64,000 bases of DNA from Ceriagrion tenellum (GCA_963169105.1 OY720634.1:115728430-115792429), one strand, 5' to 3'; counted from the stretch's first letter, positions 37,600 through 49,710 are shown. The notes: a model not told the origin generated them from the letters alone. Program-made: numbers and translations.

Positions 37600-37935
37600 T
37601 GTATACGATCGTTAAGAAGAGGCACGTGAAGAATTTACTATAAAGTGTGGCGTTGTAAATTGCAGAACGTGGACACTAAGAAACAAGGGCGAGAAGAGGC
37701 TGCAGGTGTTTGAGATGCGTGTGTGGAGGAGAACGGAGAAAGTGCGGCGGACAGAATGGAAGACAAAACAGTAAGTGCATGGTGTGGTGGCAGAGAATAG
37801 GAGTCTTCTGGAGGAGATTAAAGAGGGTAATGAGAGGCGCAGGAATGTTCACGGCCGTGATAGATGGAAGGAGATGTACTTAAGTGGGAAAATCAAATGA
37901 AGAGAGGACGTAAACTAAGATGAAGAAATACATTG
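37600..37935 (+). mobile_element. Decayed RTE/CFDP2-like LINE fragment (family B)
   Basis: The plus strand reads CRTWTLRNKGEKRLQVFEMR then VWRRTEKVRRTEWKTKQ and a stop, followed in a shifted frame by VVAENRSLLEEIKEG. This is the W-T-L-R-K...FEMW.WRRM segment typical of the RT C-terminus in this LINE type. Stops and shifts show it is dead. Confidence 0.65.
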
Positions 37936-37936
37936 C

Positions 37937-37994
37937 GTAGATGTAGACTGTCTACACATGTCTACGCATTTAGATGTAGACTGTCTACACATTT
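37937..37994. repeat. Tandem palindromic unit TGTAGAC.GTCTACA
   Basis: A perfect inverted repeat (TGTAGACTGTCTACA) occurs twice within 58 bp, separated by a TCTACGCATT spacer. The words are those of the family A LINE tail (GTAGATG), and the block sits right at the end of a family B LINE fragment, so it may be a rearranged LINE tail. Confidence 0.7.
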
Positions 37995-38375
37995 GCGTGA
38001 AACTTTAGCTGCGTCTTTCATATGTTATATAGCTCCACAATATGACCGGGAAAAATTATCTTTGAACTGATATAAATTGTTTAATCAGCTTCCTTCCTGA
38101 TTAAAATGTAATACAGTGAACCAGCATACTGGCCGCGGGATCGGTTTCACGTAGCGATAACTAATAATAGGTTGCTATCATAAAGAAATGCAGTTCGTTA
38201 ACAAATAAGAGTAAATATGTTTAAGAAATGTGTCAAATGTTACGAGTGTAAAATATCGTCGAAATTCCAAATTTTAAATTCGCGCGTAATTGTATGCAGA
38301 TCGCGAGGTGAATCTATCGTAAAGTGAACCCATCGTAAAGCGAGGATGTACTGTACTTGCTCTCCAATATAAAAC

Positions 38376-38965
38376 ATGGGATTCGTACGAGGAAGGTATG
38401 ATTAAAGAATTAGAGCGCGTGCAAAGGAGATCCGCTAGGTTTGTTAAACGCCGTTATGATAATTGTTTAAGTGTTACGAGTTTAATAGAAGAACTAGGAT
38501 GGGAATTACCATCAGGACGCAGGTTAAAATTTAGGTTAAACCTTTTAAGTAAATTCGAAACCGATTTGTTCACAGATGACGTTAGATATATATTGAGAAC
38601 CCCTGCGTATTATGCTAGGTTTGATCATATTAACAAGATTAGAGAGATAGATTGTCGTACCGATAGATTTAAAATGTCATTTTTCCCGCGTACCATAAGA
38701 GAGAAAAATAGGCAGCGTAGCAAAGGGATAGGTAGGTGAAATATAATTAGAGTAGTCTGTAGTGCATGATGCATGTAATGACAACCAATAATCCCTTTCT
38801 TATTATGTAGATACTAACCATCTAGCTGCATGTGATCCTGTTCTCTAGCGTGTCTCCCTTAAATATCCTACTTGCATGGCAATAGTGCATGTTTGGTGAT
38901 CTTCACCCCCTGCCACACACCCTCGTGGTGGCTCGCAAGGTATTACGTAGATGTAGATGTAGATG
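38376..38965 (+). mobile_element. Family A LINE 3' end, copy 1 of an inverted pair
   Basis: An intact C-terminal frame (38398-38739, 113 codons) begins MIKELERVQRRSARFVKRRY and ends SFFPRTIREKNRQRSKGIGR. This is the typical tail of CR1/jockey-like reverse transcriptases. A 3'UTR follows, with CCCCCTGCCACACACC and a (GTAGAT)n tail. It is 5'-truncated, as usual for LINEs. Near-identity to 40236-40817 indicates recent origin. Confidence 0.85.
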
Positions 38966-39087
38966 CGTAAAGATGCGACTTAAATACCGAGCGGATTTTT
39001 CTTTCTTCCACTTAAACCTGTACTAATCGGTAGATTACCCTAATAATCAAAGTGAGAAATTCACGGTGAAAAATATCATTCACAGAG

Positions 39088-39160
39088 ACAAGATTCGAAA
39101 TCAGGTCCCCATGCATGGCGCCGCGCCGATGCTCCAGCCAATGAAGCCACTTACGCATCC
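39088..39160 (-). repeat. tRNA-like SINE fragment
   Basis: The minus strand has an A-box-like TTGGCTGGAGCATCGG and a B-box-like TGATTTCGAATCTTG in tRNA-like order. No cloverleaf with a full acceptor stem was found. It lies in the spacer between the two inverted LINE ends. Confidence 0.4.
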
Positions 39161-39713
39161 TCATTCGCTGAGAAATCCGGGGTTATGGTTCGGAGTCCCA
39201 GTGGACGCTATTTTCACAGCGAAGTTCGCGCGTTTGTATTACTCCTTGGCGGATATGGGGCCGGTAAAGATTATCGCAGCTTCAATCTAAATTTCTTGAA
39301 TCCGGCAATCGTAGAAGAAACCTTATATTAAAAAAACATTTCGCCGAGGTAATACTAGCTACTGTAATGAAAGACAATGAGAGGCCATCAAGGTAAATAA
39401 TATGCTCTCACATTTCCGTAAAAAAAGGACGAGATTTATTGTTTCGACCGCAGCAGAGGCTTGTTTAAGAAGGACACTCATACACCTCATCACGCCTGGG
39501 TATCAGTAAAAGATTTGTCTCAATCGTATCTTATTCAGGTTAGTCACGATTAAAGATAGTCACCACTATCCTCTGATATAGCTCACAATTGCTCCTTCAT
39601 TTGTAAATTAAACCAAAATTGAGCGAGTAACTTTTCATTACAAACTAATTTTTATCCATTAAAAATGTAATTGCCCTTTACAGTCGCAAATATAACATAA
39701 GTCATCAATATTT

Positions 39714-39755
39714 CCTGAGGAATTTACATGGAATCCTGAGGAATTTGCATGGAAT
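39714..39755. repeat. 21-bp tandem duplication
   Basis: CCTGAGGAATTTACATGGAA and a copy with one change (TTGCAT) lie head to tail. Non-coding. Confidence 0.8.
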
Positions 39756-40235
39756 GGAAGCTGATGATTTCTCTTTGATACGAAACCGCATCTGTGAACA
39801 ATAAACATAAGAAGGGAATTGTAGTGGACTACCCAATCACCTTTCATTCCTATTACTTTATTTAAGCACGCACTCGTAAGAATCGTTGGCTCGTGCGAAG
39901 AGGCCTTATAAATAGTGCAAAGCTCCAACCAACAATAGAGAGGACTCTCAATGGTTCTTTTTCGCCATTGCACACGGACGAGATCAGTCCGTGCATTATC
40001 ATCCGACAAGTGAAACTGACGGAAAACAAACACGTGTCAATGCCGTTCACACCTCTTGGAATCGTGCCGAGGGTAAAGCCGTCTACCGCTATTTGCAGCC
40101 AGGAGAAGGTGGCCAAAAGACAAAAGGATCGCGATCACTGGTCCCTTGCGTGTAAAACAGAACGCACACGTACTTTCTTATTTGACTATTTTGACAGCCT
40201 CTTGAAAGTCTCGGCGCGCAACTGTGGCGTGGGAG

Positions 40236-41019
40236 GTCTACGTCTACGTAATACCCTGCGATCCACCACGAGGGTGTGTGGCAGGGGGTGAAGATCACCA
40301 AACATGCACTATTGCCATGCAAGTAGGATATTTAAGGGAGACACGCTAGAGAACAGGATCACATGCAGCTAGATGGTTAGTATCTACATAATAAGAAAGG
40401 GATTATTGGTTGTCATTACATGCATCATGCACTACAGACTACTCTAATTATATTTCACCTACCTATCCCTTTGCTACGCTGCCTATTTTTCTCTCTTATG
40501 GTACGCGGGAAAAATGACATTTTAAATCTATCGGTACGACAATCTATCTCTCTAATCTTGTTAATATGATCAAACCTAGCATAATACGCAGGGGTTCTCA
40601 ATATATATCTAACGTCATCTGTGAACAAATCGGTTTCGAATTTACTTAAAAGGTTTAACCTAAATTTTAACCTGCGTCCTGATGGTAATTCCCATCCTAG
40701 TTCTTCTATTAAACTCGTAACACTTAAACAATTATCATAACGGCGTTTAACAAACCTACCGGATCTCCTTTGCACACGCTCTACTTCTTTTATCATACCT
40801 TCCTCGTACGGATCCCATATACTAGCGGCATATTCTAAATGAGGCCTGACAAGTGTAAGATACCTTCTTTTTCGAACTCTCTCATCGCATTTGCCTAGAA
40901 CCTATTTTACGAATCCTAATCTACGGTTTTCTACACTAGTTATTTCCCTGATGTGTTTCCCCCATGATATGTCTTCAGTGATGGTGACGCCTAAGTATTT
41001 AATAGATTCTACGTTAGAT
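40236..41019 (-). mobile_element. Family A LINE 3' end, copy 2 of an inverted pair (longer)
   Basis: On the minus strand the frame runs SNVESIKYLGVTITEDISWG, then RRLGFVK and a TAG stop, then VLGKCDERV, LVRPHLEYAASIWDP, and the same 113-codon tail as copy 1 with two changes (L5V, A13G). This covers the RT thumb/C-terminus. The in-frame stop and 5' truncation show it is not autonomous. Its tail GTAGACGTAGAC matches the family end. Confidence 0.85.
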
Positions 41020-41280
41020 ATTTTTTTTCTTTGGTGCAATAATTATTCCGGGGAAAGCCATTCTTTTTCCAAAAGTTCATTATCGCCTCGAAGAGGTCTA
41101 GAAGAGAAGGCCGGGAACACCGAATGCAGTGAGCTCGCTTTTTCATAATAGATGATATGACCAATGTCATGGATTTTGCCGCCAAACCATTTGATAACAT
41201 TCAAGCTGATATGTAACCGGAGTTAAGGTTATTAAAGAATATCGCTTTCTCAACGCAAATACGACAAAATAACGTTGAAT

Positions 41281-41400
41281 AATATTAATTATATTTTTCC
41301 TTCGAAGATTTCGTTGAGGTATATATAACATAATAACGATGAATAACTACGAGTAGCCACATAAATAATATTTTTACTTCGTAGTTGTCGTTGACGTACA
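41281..41400. repeat. Diverged tandem repeat, 77-bp period
   Basis: ATATTTTTCCTTCGAAG...TCGTTGAGGTA at 41291 recurs 77 bp later as ATATTTTTACTTCGTAG...TCGTTGACGTA. The two copies are clearly related but decayed. Non-coding. Confidence 0.5.
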
Positions 41401-41769
41401 TCATCATCAGGCCCACCAAGAAAAACGATGTATGTGGTAACACTTGGTAATTTATCGCCATTTCATGATAAAGGAACTCCACAAAGTTAGGCCAGAGACA
41501 ATTAACTTCATCAAATACACCGACGTCTTTGTATGGTGCCTCCCGCTGGTGTAATACTCGTGAAAGTGACTATTTCAATACGATATAGGAATGTGATCAA
41601 GACTCTAGCAGGCCAGAAAAACAATTACTAAAAAAAGAGACTCGAAATCAGATAAAGCAATAGCATAAATTCTCTTTCCTGTTATGCCGAAATTTTCCAG
41701 CAAAGAAGAAGAAACCCTGGTTATCGTCCATACCTAGGTTAAGTCAGAGGATGATTAAAGAAGGAGGAG

Positions 41770-41865
41770 GTCATAAGGGGGCGACCATCCCCTACGTAAT
41801 TCTAACGACCTTAGTCCTCCCGTGAGTTAAGTTTAAGCTTCAAAGCCAATGACGCGCAGGGACGT
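41770..41865 (+). repeat. Relic related to the repeat at 47375-47485
   Basis: The order of words here (CATAAGG, GACCTTAGTCCTCCC, CAAAGCCAATGACGCG) matches that at 47350-47440 (CATAAGG, GGCCTTGGTTCCCCC, CAAATCCAGTGACGCG). Two diverged copies of one interspersed repeat is the simplest reading. Confidence 0.4.
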
Positions 41866-42599
41866 CAAGTACAAGTTAAATCAAGTACAAGTAAAAATCT
41901 TTCCAGTTTGGGATTAGGAACATTTTCTCGCTTCAGGTCGAAGGCGCGGAGGGGCAACGGAAGAGAGCTATAGGAGATTTGACAACACGGGAACCGAATT
42001 CAGACAAAGAGAGAGAGAAAGCAATCCTACTTTGGACGAGCATACAGCCGAGGGTCTCGGGACAGAGGCACAAAAGAAATAACTGACCACCAAAACCGGA
42101 TAATTCCCACCCCGTCACTTATGCAATGAATGGGGCTTGGACAAAGGCACGAGCAGGGAGGTAGAGACTCCGTGGGCACAAGAAACCCTGAGAAAAGGCA
42201 AACTAGACAAAGAATGCTATTGCGTTCCAGCGATGAAAGGTTAGCCTTAAGAAGTGACGAAAGCAGACTTGAGAATAGTTTTACCAGCATTCTTTTCTTG
42301 AGCAGTGCTTATTTTGTGAATTATCGTATAAATTACGCTCGTAGTTGCATTTTTCCCACAAGGTTAAATGGAGATGAGGTAATGTTTAATCGGACAAGTA
42401 GCGCAGAATATTCATAAAAAATTTTCATGACATACAGTTCTTCAATTATACACGAAGCACGACCGGAAGGAACCGTTGAGGGTTGGAAATGATAGTTCGC
42501 CTTTCCACGTCTACCACTCATGGTTAAGTTCACAATAAAGTTCCATAGCTCATCGAGAACCGCGAAAGCTTCAACAAGTTTTTGTAACAGTCAGTTCGG

Positions 42600-42745
42600 C
42601 AGTTTATTTCTCTTACTTTTCCTCTAAAATTCACTTCACCATTTCACCACCCAAAATCTCTTTTTTTGCACCTAAACACGGCTGGTGTCCTAATACCCCC
42701 TGCCACAAGCCCAAGCGGCGACTCGCAGGGTAGTATGTAGATGTA
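42600..42745 (+). mobile_element. Family A LINE 3' tail only
   Basis: A CACCATTTCACCACCCAAAA word, then CCCCCTGCCACAAGCC, CGACTCGCAGGGTAGTATGT and AGATGTA match the tails at 38.9, 40.2 and 11.8 kb. The coding part has been lost. Confidence 0.6.
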
Positions 42746-43483
42746 ATTTAAGTACTAGAGGTGCAGCGCGGGGGAAAAAGGATAGCCATCGCGTCGTATT
42801 GGAATTCGCCAGACTGGAGTTCTTCAAGTAATCCAAGCCTAGCGTATCTCCAGCCTTCGAATCTCTTAACAGTTTCAAACCTAATACATCCATCAGCTAT
42901 ACTAGGATGCCAATATCCATGTCCGGAGACAAGCCGTTGCCGGTGCGGCCTCTGTGATCTGGATCGTTCGTGACGCAAAGTGTTCATGATGTGTCGAGCA
43001 TGGATAAATGCCTTTCGTGTGATTTTGTGGAGCGTCCTGGAGGTGAAACATTCATGGTAAATTTGTCCATTGTAATTTAAGAAAGGGTGGATGGATGAGT
43101 CCCTGCCATTTCAGCCCATCCGCATTCTCTTTAATTACAAGTACTTCCATTCACTGTTTCAGTGTGGTACAAATGGCCTTGATACACACCATAAAAGCAG
43201 TGCAATACATCAGGATACAGTTCGTGACCTCTTAGAAGGAAATAGTTCCGTAACGCTGCATGTCGAATGTCGTTAGATCTAAACAAAGCGACGAAAATCT
43301 CCCTCTGTTCCTGAACCTGAGCCGCAGAAACAGAGAAGATCATAGACTCTAGAATTCGATTTCATGTTTCACTGTCTGCTCTGTGAAAATTCAAAGAATC
43401 CTGATCATAATAATCGATCACCCTTCTGTCAAGTTGGGACTTAAGAAGTAATCGAGAGCATTTGTGAGCAGACGTTTGGTATA

Positions 43484-45000
43484 GATGGAAGCAATACATC
43501 GACGAACTCTACCGAGGGCCGGAAGAAAACCTAGTAAACAACGAGAGCGAGGTAGACGAGGAAGATCGGGGCCCACTCATACAGCGGAATGAATTCCATA
43601 GAACAGTAGAAGACCTCGAGAAAAACAAAGCACCCGGAGAAGACAACATCAATGGAGAAATCATCAAAGCGCTCGGAAGTAAATCCAAAGAGAACCTGTA
43701 CGAGATACCCAGAAATAGCTACCAAAGCGGAACACTTCCAGAGGACTATCATTGGAGCGTAATGATTGCGAGAACGAAGAAGACAAGGACAGAGAGACGT
43801 GAGGAGCACCGAAGCTTGAGTCTAGTGTTCGACGCATCAAAAATACTAACACGAATTATAGGCCAAAGAATGGAGAGGAAAATTGAAGACAATCTCTCAG
43901 AAAACCAGTTTCGATTTAGGAAGAACAGGGGTACCAGGGAGGCCATACTCTGCCTGAGAGTAATCGTGGATGAAAACAATATACGTGAACAAACAATTGT
44001 ATGTCGCATTCATGGACCTGGAGAAAAGGTTCGACAACATTGAGTGGAACTAGATGCTCAGAGTGCTGAAAAAACTGGGAATGGATTACGACGACAGAAG
44101 AATTATCTATCAACAATACAGGAAGCAAGTCGTTCCAATACGAATGAGAGACGGAAACTAAAGAAGCTAAAATTATCAAAGGAGTATGACAAAGATGCAA
44201 CCTCCCACCACATGTACTTAGAGGAGGCCATACGAGAAGCGCAATAAACTGGTCTGAGAGGAATAAAGATAAACGGAGAAGAAATAAACATGCTCCGCTT
44301 CGCAGATGATATCGCGGTCATAGCTGGAAACCGCGAGGATCCTCAAAGGTCACTAAACGTCATGGACTAAGTTCTCCAAGAATACAACATGAAGATAAGT
44401 ATGACGAAGACTAAAATCCTAGTATGTGGAAGAGAGAAGCTAAATGCAGAAGTCACCCTAAGAGGAGAGAAATTAGAGCAAGTGGATTCTTTCACCTATC
44501 TCGGAAGTACCATCAAGTAGGACGGGAGAAGTACAATGGACATCAAGCGGAGAATAGCCCAAGCTATGAAGACATTGAAGGAAAAAAGACAACTGAAATG
44601 CTAAAAGAAGATAGGACAACAAATCAGGAAGCTGTATGTGAAAACCTTCATGTGGAGCGTGGCACTCTATGGATTGGAAGCTTGGACCAATGGAAAAGCT
44701 GATCAGAAAAGATATGATGCCTTTGAAATCTGGTACTGGAGGAGAATGCTGAAGATAAAATGGGCGGAAAATATTAGAAACGATGAAGAGTACAGAAGAG
44801 TAGATGAGGAAAGGACCATAGGGAACAGTAAACAGAAAAGAAGAACCCGATGGACTGACACACCCTGAGACACAATGGATTTGTGAAGAACATAATTGAA
44901 GGCATAATAGAGGGAAAAGTCCCCAGAAAAAGACCCAGGAATAAGTTACTGTATCCATTATTAGAAAAAAATGGCTGCTGGAGGTGGAGATCTGATCACA
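43484..45000 (+). pseudogene. Degenerate RTE/CFDP2-like LINE reverse transcriptase (family B)
   Basis: The longest TE relic in the window. In order it reads RWKQYIDELYRGPE, KNKAPGEDNINGEIIKALG, LVFDASKILTRIIGQRMERK, NLSENQFRFRKNRGTREAIL, YVAFMDLEKRFDNIEW, then the catalytic FADDIAVIAG (FADD at 44299-44310), SFTYLGSTIK, MWSVALYGLEAWTNGKADQK, FEIWYWRRMLKIKWAENIRN and IIEGIIEGKVPRKRPRNK. These are the fingers, palm and C-terminal blocks of a non-LTR reverse transcriptase. The catalytic aspartates survive, but stops (for example near 44051, 44246, 44368 and 44518) and frameshifts split it. The endonuclease part is missing. The clade call (RTE/BovB-like) is an inference from overall pattern. Confidence 0.85.
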
Positions 45001-45479
45001 AACTCACTCACAGGGATGTGAGACGATGTGCTGCACCTGCAGAAAGCACCGCATTGCGTGCTGTAACATACGTGGATGCTGCGCTGGACATGGATGTACT
45101 AATGGCATCCTAGGATAGGACAGTAATGATCCCTTTGACGATCTTCAGCCTCATGATCAGCAAACCGGTACATTTTACTGTCTTATACACTTACCTTCTT
45201 CACAAATAGGGAAGGATTGTCTTATAATTGTTGTCTTGGTTTCATAAAGCATTGTTGATGTCGACGAGCCAGCGGCGAGACGACGCAAGTTGGTGTAGTA
45301 ACCAATTCCTGTTGTTGTTTAAAAACATTGCGATATCGCAACATAATTTATAATCTATTTTAATGTCTATGACCACCAAAAATAAATGCAGTTTCCGACA
45401 CAAATTCTAGTTTGTGTTCATCCTTTTCGCTCAACACTCATATCAGCGAATCTTTCCTTCTTAGAAAAACACTGGATAA

Positions 45480-45850
45480 GACCATCAAATTCCAGGTGTA
45501 TTCCAGGGGAATTCCAGGCAGCCTGTAATTTGGACTCGGACGAGTGAAGATGTGAATGTGCCTAGCTTCATTCGCAATGCCATTAATCATGAAATCACCG
45601 AGTACAGTGAAATCCGGCGCTATATTGAGCATGATGAATTAATTTCAAGGTAATTCCAAGTTTTTCTGGATTATATATTTTCCAGTGGTTCAGCAGTGAA
45701 ATTTAAGACTTCGGTTGCCTTTGCCATTAAATTCCTGACAAAATGATATAAAAATCATAGCTCTAGCTGAATTTTTAACTAATTTAGGATTTTTCCAGGA
45801 AATCTCCAGGTTTTTCCAGGTATTCCAGGATAACTTCGCTATCCCAGTCA
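45480..45850. repeat. TTCCAGG-rich interspersed repeat
   Basis: The word TTCCAGG recurs many times in two clusters (about 45490-45525 and 45795-45835). On the minus strand the second cluster reads as WNTWKNLEISWKNPK within an open frame. A simple-repeat-bearing transposon relic is likely; no family was recognised. Confidence 0.35.
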
Positions 45851-46984
45851 GGAGCTCTTGGGACTTTTTTGAGTCATCCTGGGAAGTTCCCGAAGACATT
45901 GGAAAAGGTTTCACTTGGTAATTATTTTTGTGCGGGTTTGCGGTCAAATTCAACTAATTTTACCGGACTAAAATCCGAATACTCCCGTTCTGAGGAGACT
46001 TGCATGCCTAGAGAAAATGCATGATGAGTCATTAAAAATCCACGGCTGTGACGAATGAGTTTAATGTTGATGAAAAATTGAAATTATTAAGAGAAATACG
46101 CTAAAACATCATGTTCAGCGATTTAGGAAGAGAAAAACGTTGAAAAAACACGAGAAACAAAGTAATTCCAAAATTATAGACAGAAAAAATGGTCAGACAA
46201 GGAAAAAGGACACATCTGCTGATAATTATCACAAGATGTTACCTTAATTGAAACAAATGATGCCAAGAGAAACAAGCAGAATTTCCTCTGCATGTATTTT
46301 GAATTCCCCGTGTGAGAGATAGTAACCTAGGTTGAGGTCATCAAAACCCAAGAGCGCGAGTGACATTCAGAAATCAAGTTTCTCGACAGGGATAAGAGGA
46401 TTCCATTTAGGATGAAATAACACCAAGTAATAAATGTCTCCAAACTGCTTGCGAATCCGACAGGGGAAACGATAATCTGTATTATACCCAATAAAAAGTA
46501 CGCGAACTGAATTAGAATAAAAAAAACTCCTCATAGCCAGGTACCTAAAACATTTCCTTTCATGTAAATTTTTATAGGATAGTTTATGCTACAAGGGAGA
46601 AAAACGAAAATTTGGCCAAGTTCTTTTCATAAAATGCACTTCCAATTATAGCGGCTTTCATTTTCCAATTCAATTCCAATGACCGGGCAGAATATGTACA
46701 TCCAAAATTATTAGCGACTACATATTAGGCTGTAGAAAAGGGAGTAAATTTTAACACAGCAGTTTAGCGCTTCTAAGGTCGGTTATTCGGGAAGGCGACA
46801 AATAAGTAATTAGGAAAGGGGGAACTGTCATTCTAGAACGTGGAAAGAGGGAAGAAAAACTCCTCAGAAGGTAAAAGATTACTTCAACGAAATATGTCAC
46901 GAGGTTCATAAGGTAACGTCCTATCCAACGACCAGAGTATAAACACTGAAGTGCTATCCACACTGCACACACGATGGGAAAAGA

Positions 46985-47090
46985 TTCCACAGAAAAAAAA
47001 CCACAATAGCCAGGATTCAAACCTGGGTACTCTGTATGAGAAGAGAGTACTAAACCGAATAGTCCACAAACCAGATCATCTAATAGTCAC
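46985..47090 (-). repeat. tRNA-like SINE fragment
   Basis: The minus strand has a perfect T-arm-like hairpin, CCAGGTTTGAATCCTGG (47010-47026), preceded by AGTACTCT...AGAGTAC that can form an anticodon-arm-like stem. The loop TTTGAAT differs by one base from the tRNA TTCGAAT. A poly-T run follows at once. A SINE head rather than a functional tRNA is most likely. Confidence 0.45.
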
Positions 47091-47374
47091 TGCCACGCCT
47101 ACTTGCGGGTCAACGAGATATTCCTGGATTCAGTTTTCAATGGGAGGTCTTCTGAAATACAAGGTTCTCAGGTTCTCTAGTGTGACAGCCTACTGATTAA
47201 TATAAGGCCAACTGCTGCGAATGACTCACCATGGAACTAAATGTAAGCTCAGAAATGTCTTCGAACACCACGAAACAACGAAACATATTTCCAAACGCGC
47301 GCGTAACGGCGCTAGAATTTGCGAATTGGATGACTCTCGCGGTATTTCTCGTCATAAGGATTCCATTAAAAACC

Positions 47375-47485
47375 ATGGGGGCCTTGGTTCCCCCTCTACT
47401 CCGCGGTCACGATTGAGCTCCAAATCCAGTGACGCGTGGGGGACCAAGCAGAGCTGCAGACATCCGCCTGGCTCAAATCCAGGGA
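47375..47485 (+). repeat. tRNA-like SINE fragment
   Basis: The plus strand holds CCTGGCTCAAATCCAGG, a perfect T-arm-like stem with a B-box-like loop, downstream of words shared with 41770-41865. No complete tRNA fold was found. Confidence 0.4.
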
Positions 47486-49305
47486 ATTCATAGTCGAGGC
47501 GGGCGAATAAATTTATACCCACTCGGGTGCCTAGTGAGCATCCGCTGACACATGGCGAACGATTGATAGCTCTGGTTAAAGACCAAACGAGAGCTTAATA
47601 CAAAAACCATCAGAATCCTACATTAATTGATAACATTACAAAACAGCACAGTGATCTGAAATCGAAACAGCTAGCCAAAATACAATAAGATGCTTTTTTT
47701 CTACGAAGTAGTGCATTGCTTAAGTGCGATGACTGAAAAAACGACATGCTTCACCCCATTTAACAATCAATGGAAAATTACCATGCGGAGTTTTACATTC
47801 TAGCCGGAGAAAATCAGTCATTGAATTTTGGCCGGCTTCTTCGATTTCAGCCCACAGTGCGCTGTAGAATTTCTTTTAAAGAGCAAGAAGGATTTCCGGG
47901 AAGCGGAACTTGAAAAGAGACATACTAAAGGGAGATGTAACGGGAATGGGGTTATTTATACCAGACTGTTTACATTTTAGTAAAGGAAAGCCAAAAGGTA
48001 AGATTTTTTGAAAAATCTGTCCGGGCAAACTAATACGTTAAAGGTGAGATGGAATAATGTAGAGTACGCTCCGCGGAAGGGAATAGAAGAGAAAGTAAGT
48101 TCGGCTGCCATGGAGGGAGATGGAAGAAATGAAGAATTTGGTAGTTTGAGCGAGATAGTTCCGGAGTCACAATAGAGACCATATTCGTATTGCACGTTTT
48201 AATTATAGCAGCTGTAAGAAGCGTGCAATAATATTAAATTTGAAGAGGTACATAAATATTGTTTCTATGACAGAAATTCTAAGTAATAAATTATCCAAAT
48301 TAATCTTTAACTTGACTCATATTTTTCGCGCGTTACATTTGATACTCCTTCACAAAGGAAGGAGTTACGGAGATTCTAAATAAAATCTTGCGACAATAAA
48401 ATGGTTTATTTTCAAAAATAGTTGAGAAAGCATACCAACTACAAACCGTCGATTTTTCGACGGTATATTGGTTATACAAATACCTCATTTTTTTAAACAA
48501 GGTCTCTCTGGAGTGTATGAACGTACCATTTCCCATGTGAACTGGTTGGTGTTTTTCGTTAAAAATCTCGGAAAGTAATGCGGTAAGGGGCTGATAATTT
48601 AGTATCTTTGGAAGGGTGAGATATTTTTCTTTAAAAGGAGACCAAATTCATTAATTTCTAAGTGCAATGATATTTCGCTCCAACTACCTTTTTGCTTGGC
48701 AAATGAGACGGCTTTATCCGATAAGTTTTGATACCCTATTGTGAAAATTACGGTAGGGTCAGTCCAAAAACAACAAAATGGCAAAACATGTAGTTTATAC
48801 ATAAAAGCTAACGACCGACTTGTGTCTACTCTCCTTAGTCCATAATCTACTTCAGAAATAAACTCGTAGTAAAAGATAGATCATAGAAGAATGAATATTG
48901 ACACTGAAATCCGTCGCCTACAATGCCTTTCAATGCCACTTACACTACGCATTGCATCGATTAAGATATAAGCGACCCTAAAAAAATTTAATACGACATG
49001 ACTTTCCCACGAAGAAAAGTAGATGATAAGACAAGGTAAGAAACTCTTTAGAGAGTTGTAGACATTTAACCACCACCGACTGGAGCATTCTTCCGCCATT
49101 CCAAGCGTAGTTCGCACCTTGGAAAATTATTCCGGTAACATTTGTTCACAATTAAAATTGTAAATTTACTACAGGTAGCCACTAACGTTAAAACAGGTGC
49201 TCTAAATACCGCAGCGTTACGGTTATTGTCGTTGAAACCACTGAGGTAGATGGAGAGGACATTACGTTATCAAAATGTAGCCTGACACCCATATCGGTTA
49301 TCCCT
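47486..49305. other. No gene recognised; two small hairpins
   Basis: Two perfect 8-bp-arm hairpins lie close together: ACTCCTTC/GAAGGAGT at 48344-48365 and ACCGTCGA/TCGACGGT at 48445-48464. Nothing else stands out. Confidence 0.4.
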
Positions 49306-49408
49306 AATGGATTTATTGAAATAACTTTTACAAACCACAAAAAATACAAACTCACGACCCGGGTTTCAACGCGTTTGGTTTGTAAAAGTTATTTCAATAG
49401 AATCCATT
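49306..49408. repeat. Foldback element with about 32-bp arms
   Basis: The left arm (49306-49337) and right arm (49376-49408) are reverse complements apart from one small difference near GATTTATTG. The 38-nt loop contains the palindrome ACCCGGGT. It would form a stable hairpin of about 103 nt with no coding capacity, and is MITE-like. Confidence 0.8.
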
Positions 49409-49710
49409 TTGCAATGAATTACCACAAAGTTACCAGAGAGAGTGTTTGGTTATCCCTGCTCGATAGCACGAGGGCATGGACGAATTAGTGGATGAAAAGC
49501 AAGAGTATCTACCATTCTTACGAAATTTAAGGTAATTACTGACGCATGTAAGCATTTAAGCAAGTACATTTAAGTAAAGTAATTACTGACGCATGCATCG
49601 GTTACTTAGTACTATGGATTATTATCGATTTTGTCAGTTTTCACAGGGATGTGGATTATTATTAATTCAACTGATTAAAAATATATATGTTAGGACATTT
49701 CTAGTGCAGA

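Noticed and set aside
47010..47026. tRNA gene suggested by a perfect T-arm
   Set aside because: No acceptor stem or proper D arm could be built; SINE relic preferred.
48445..48464. Hairpin followed by T-rich DNA, terminator-like
   Set aside because: Rho-independent terminators are bacterial; this is animal DNA with no adjacent gene.
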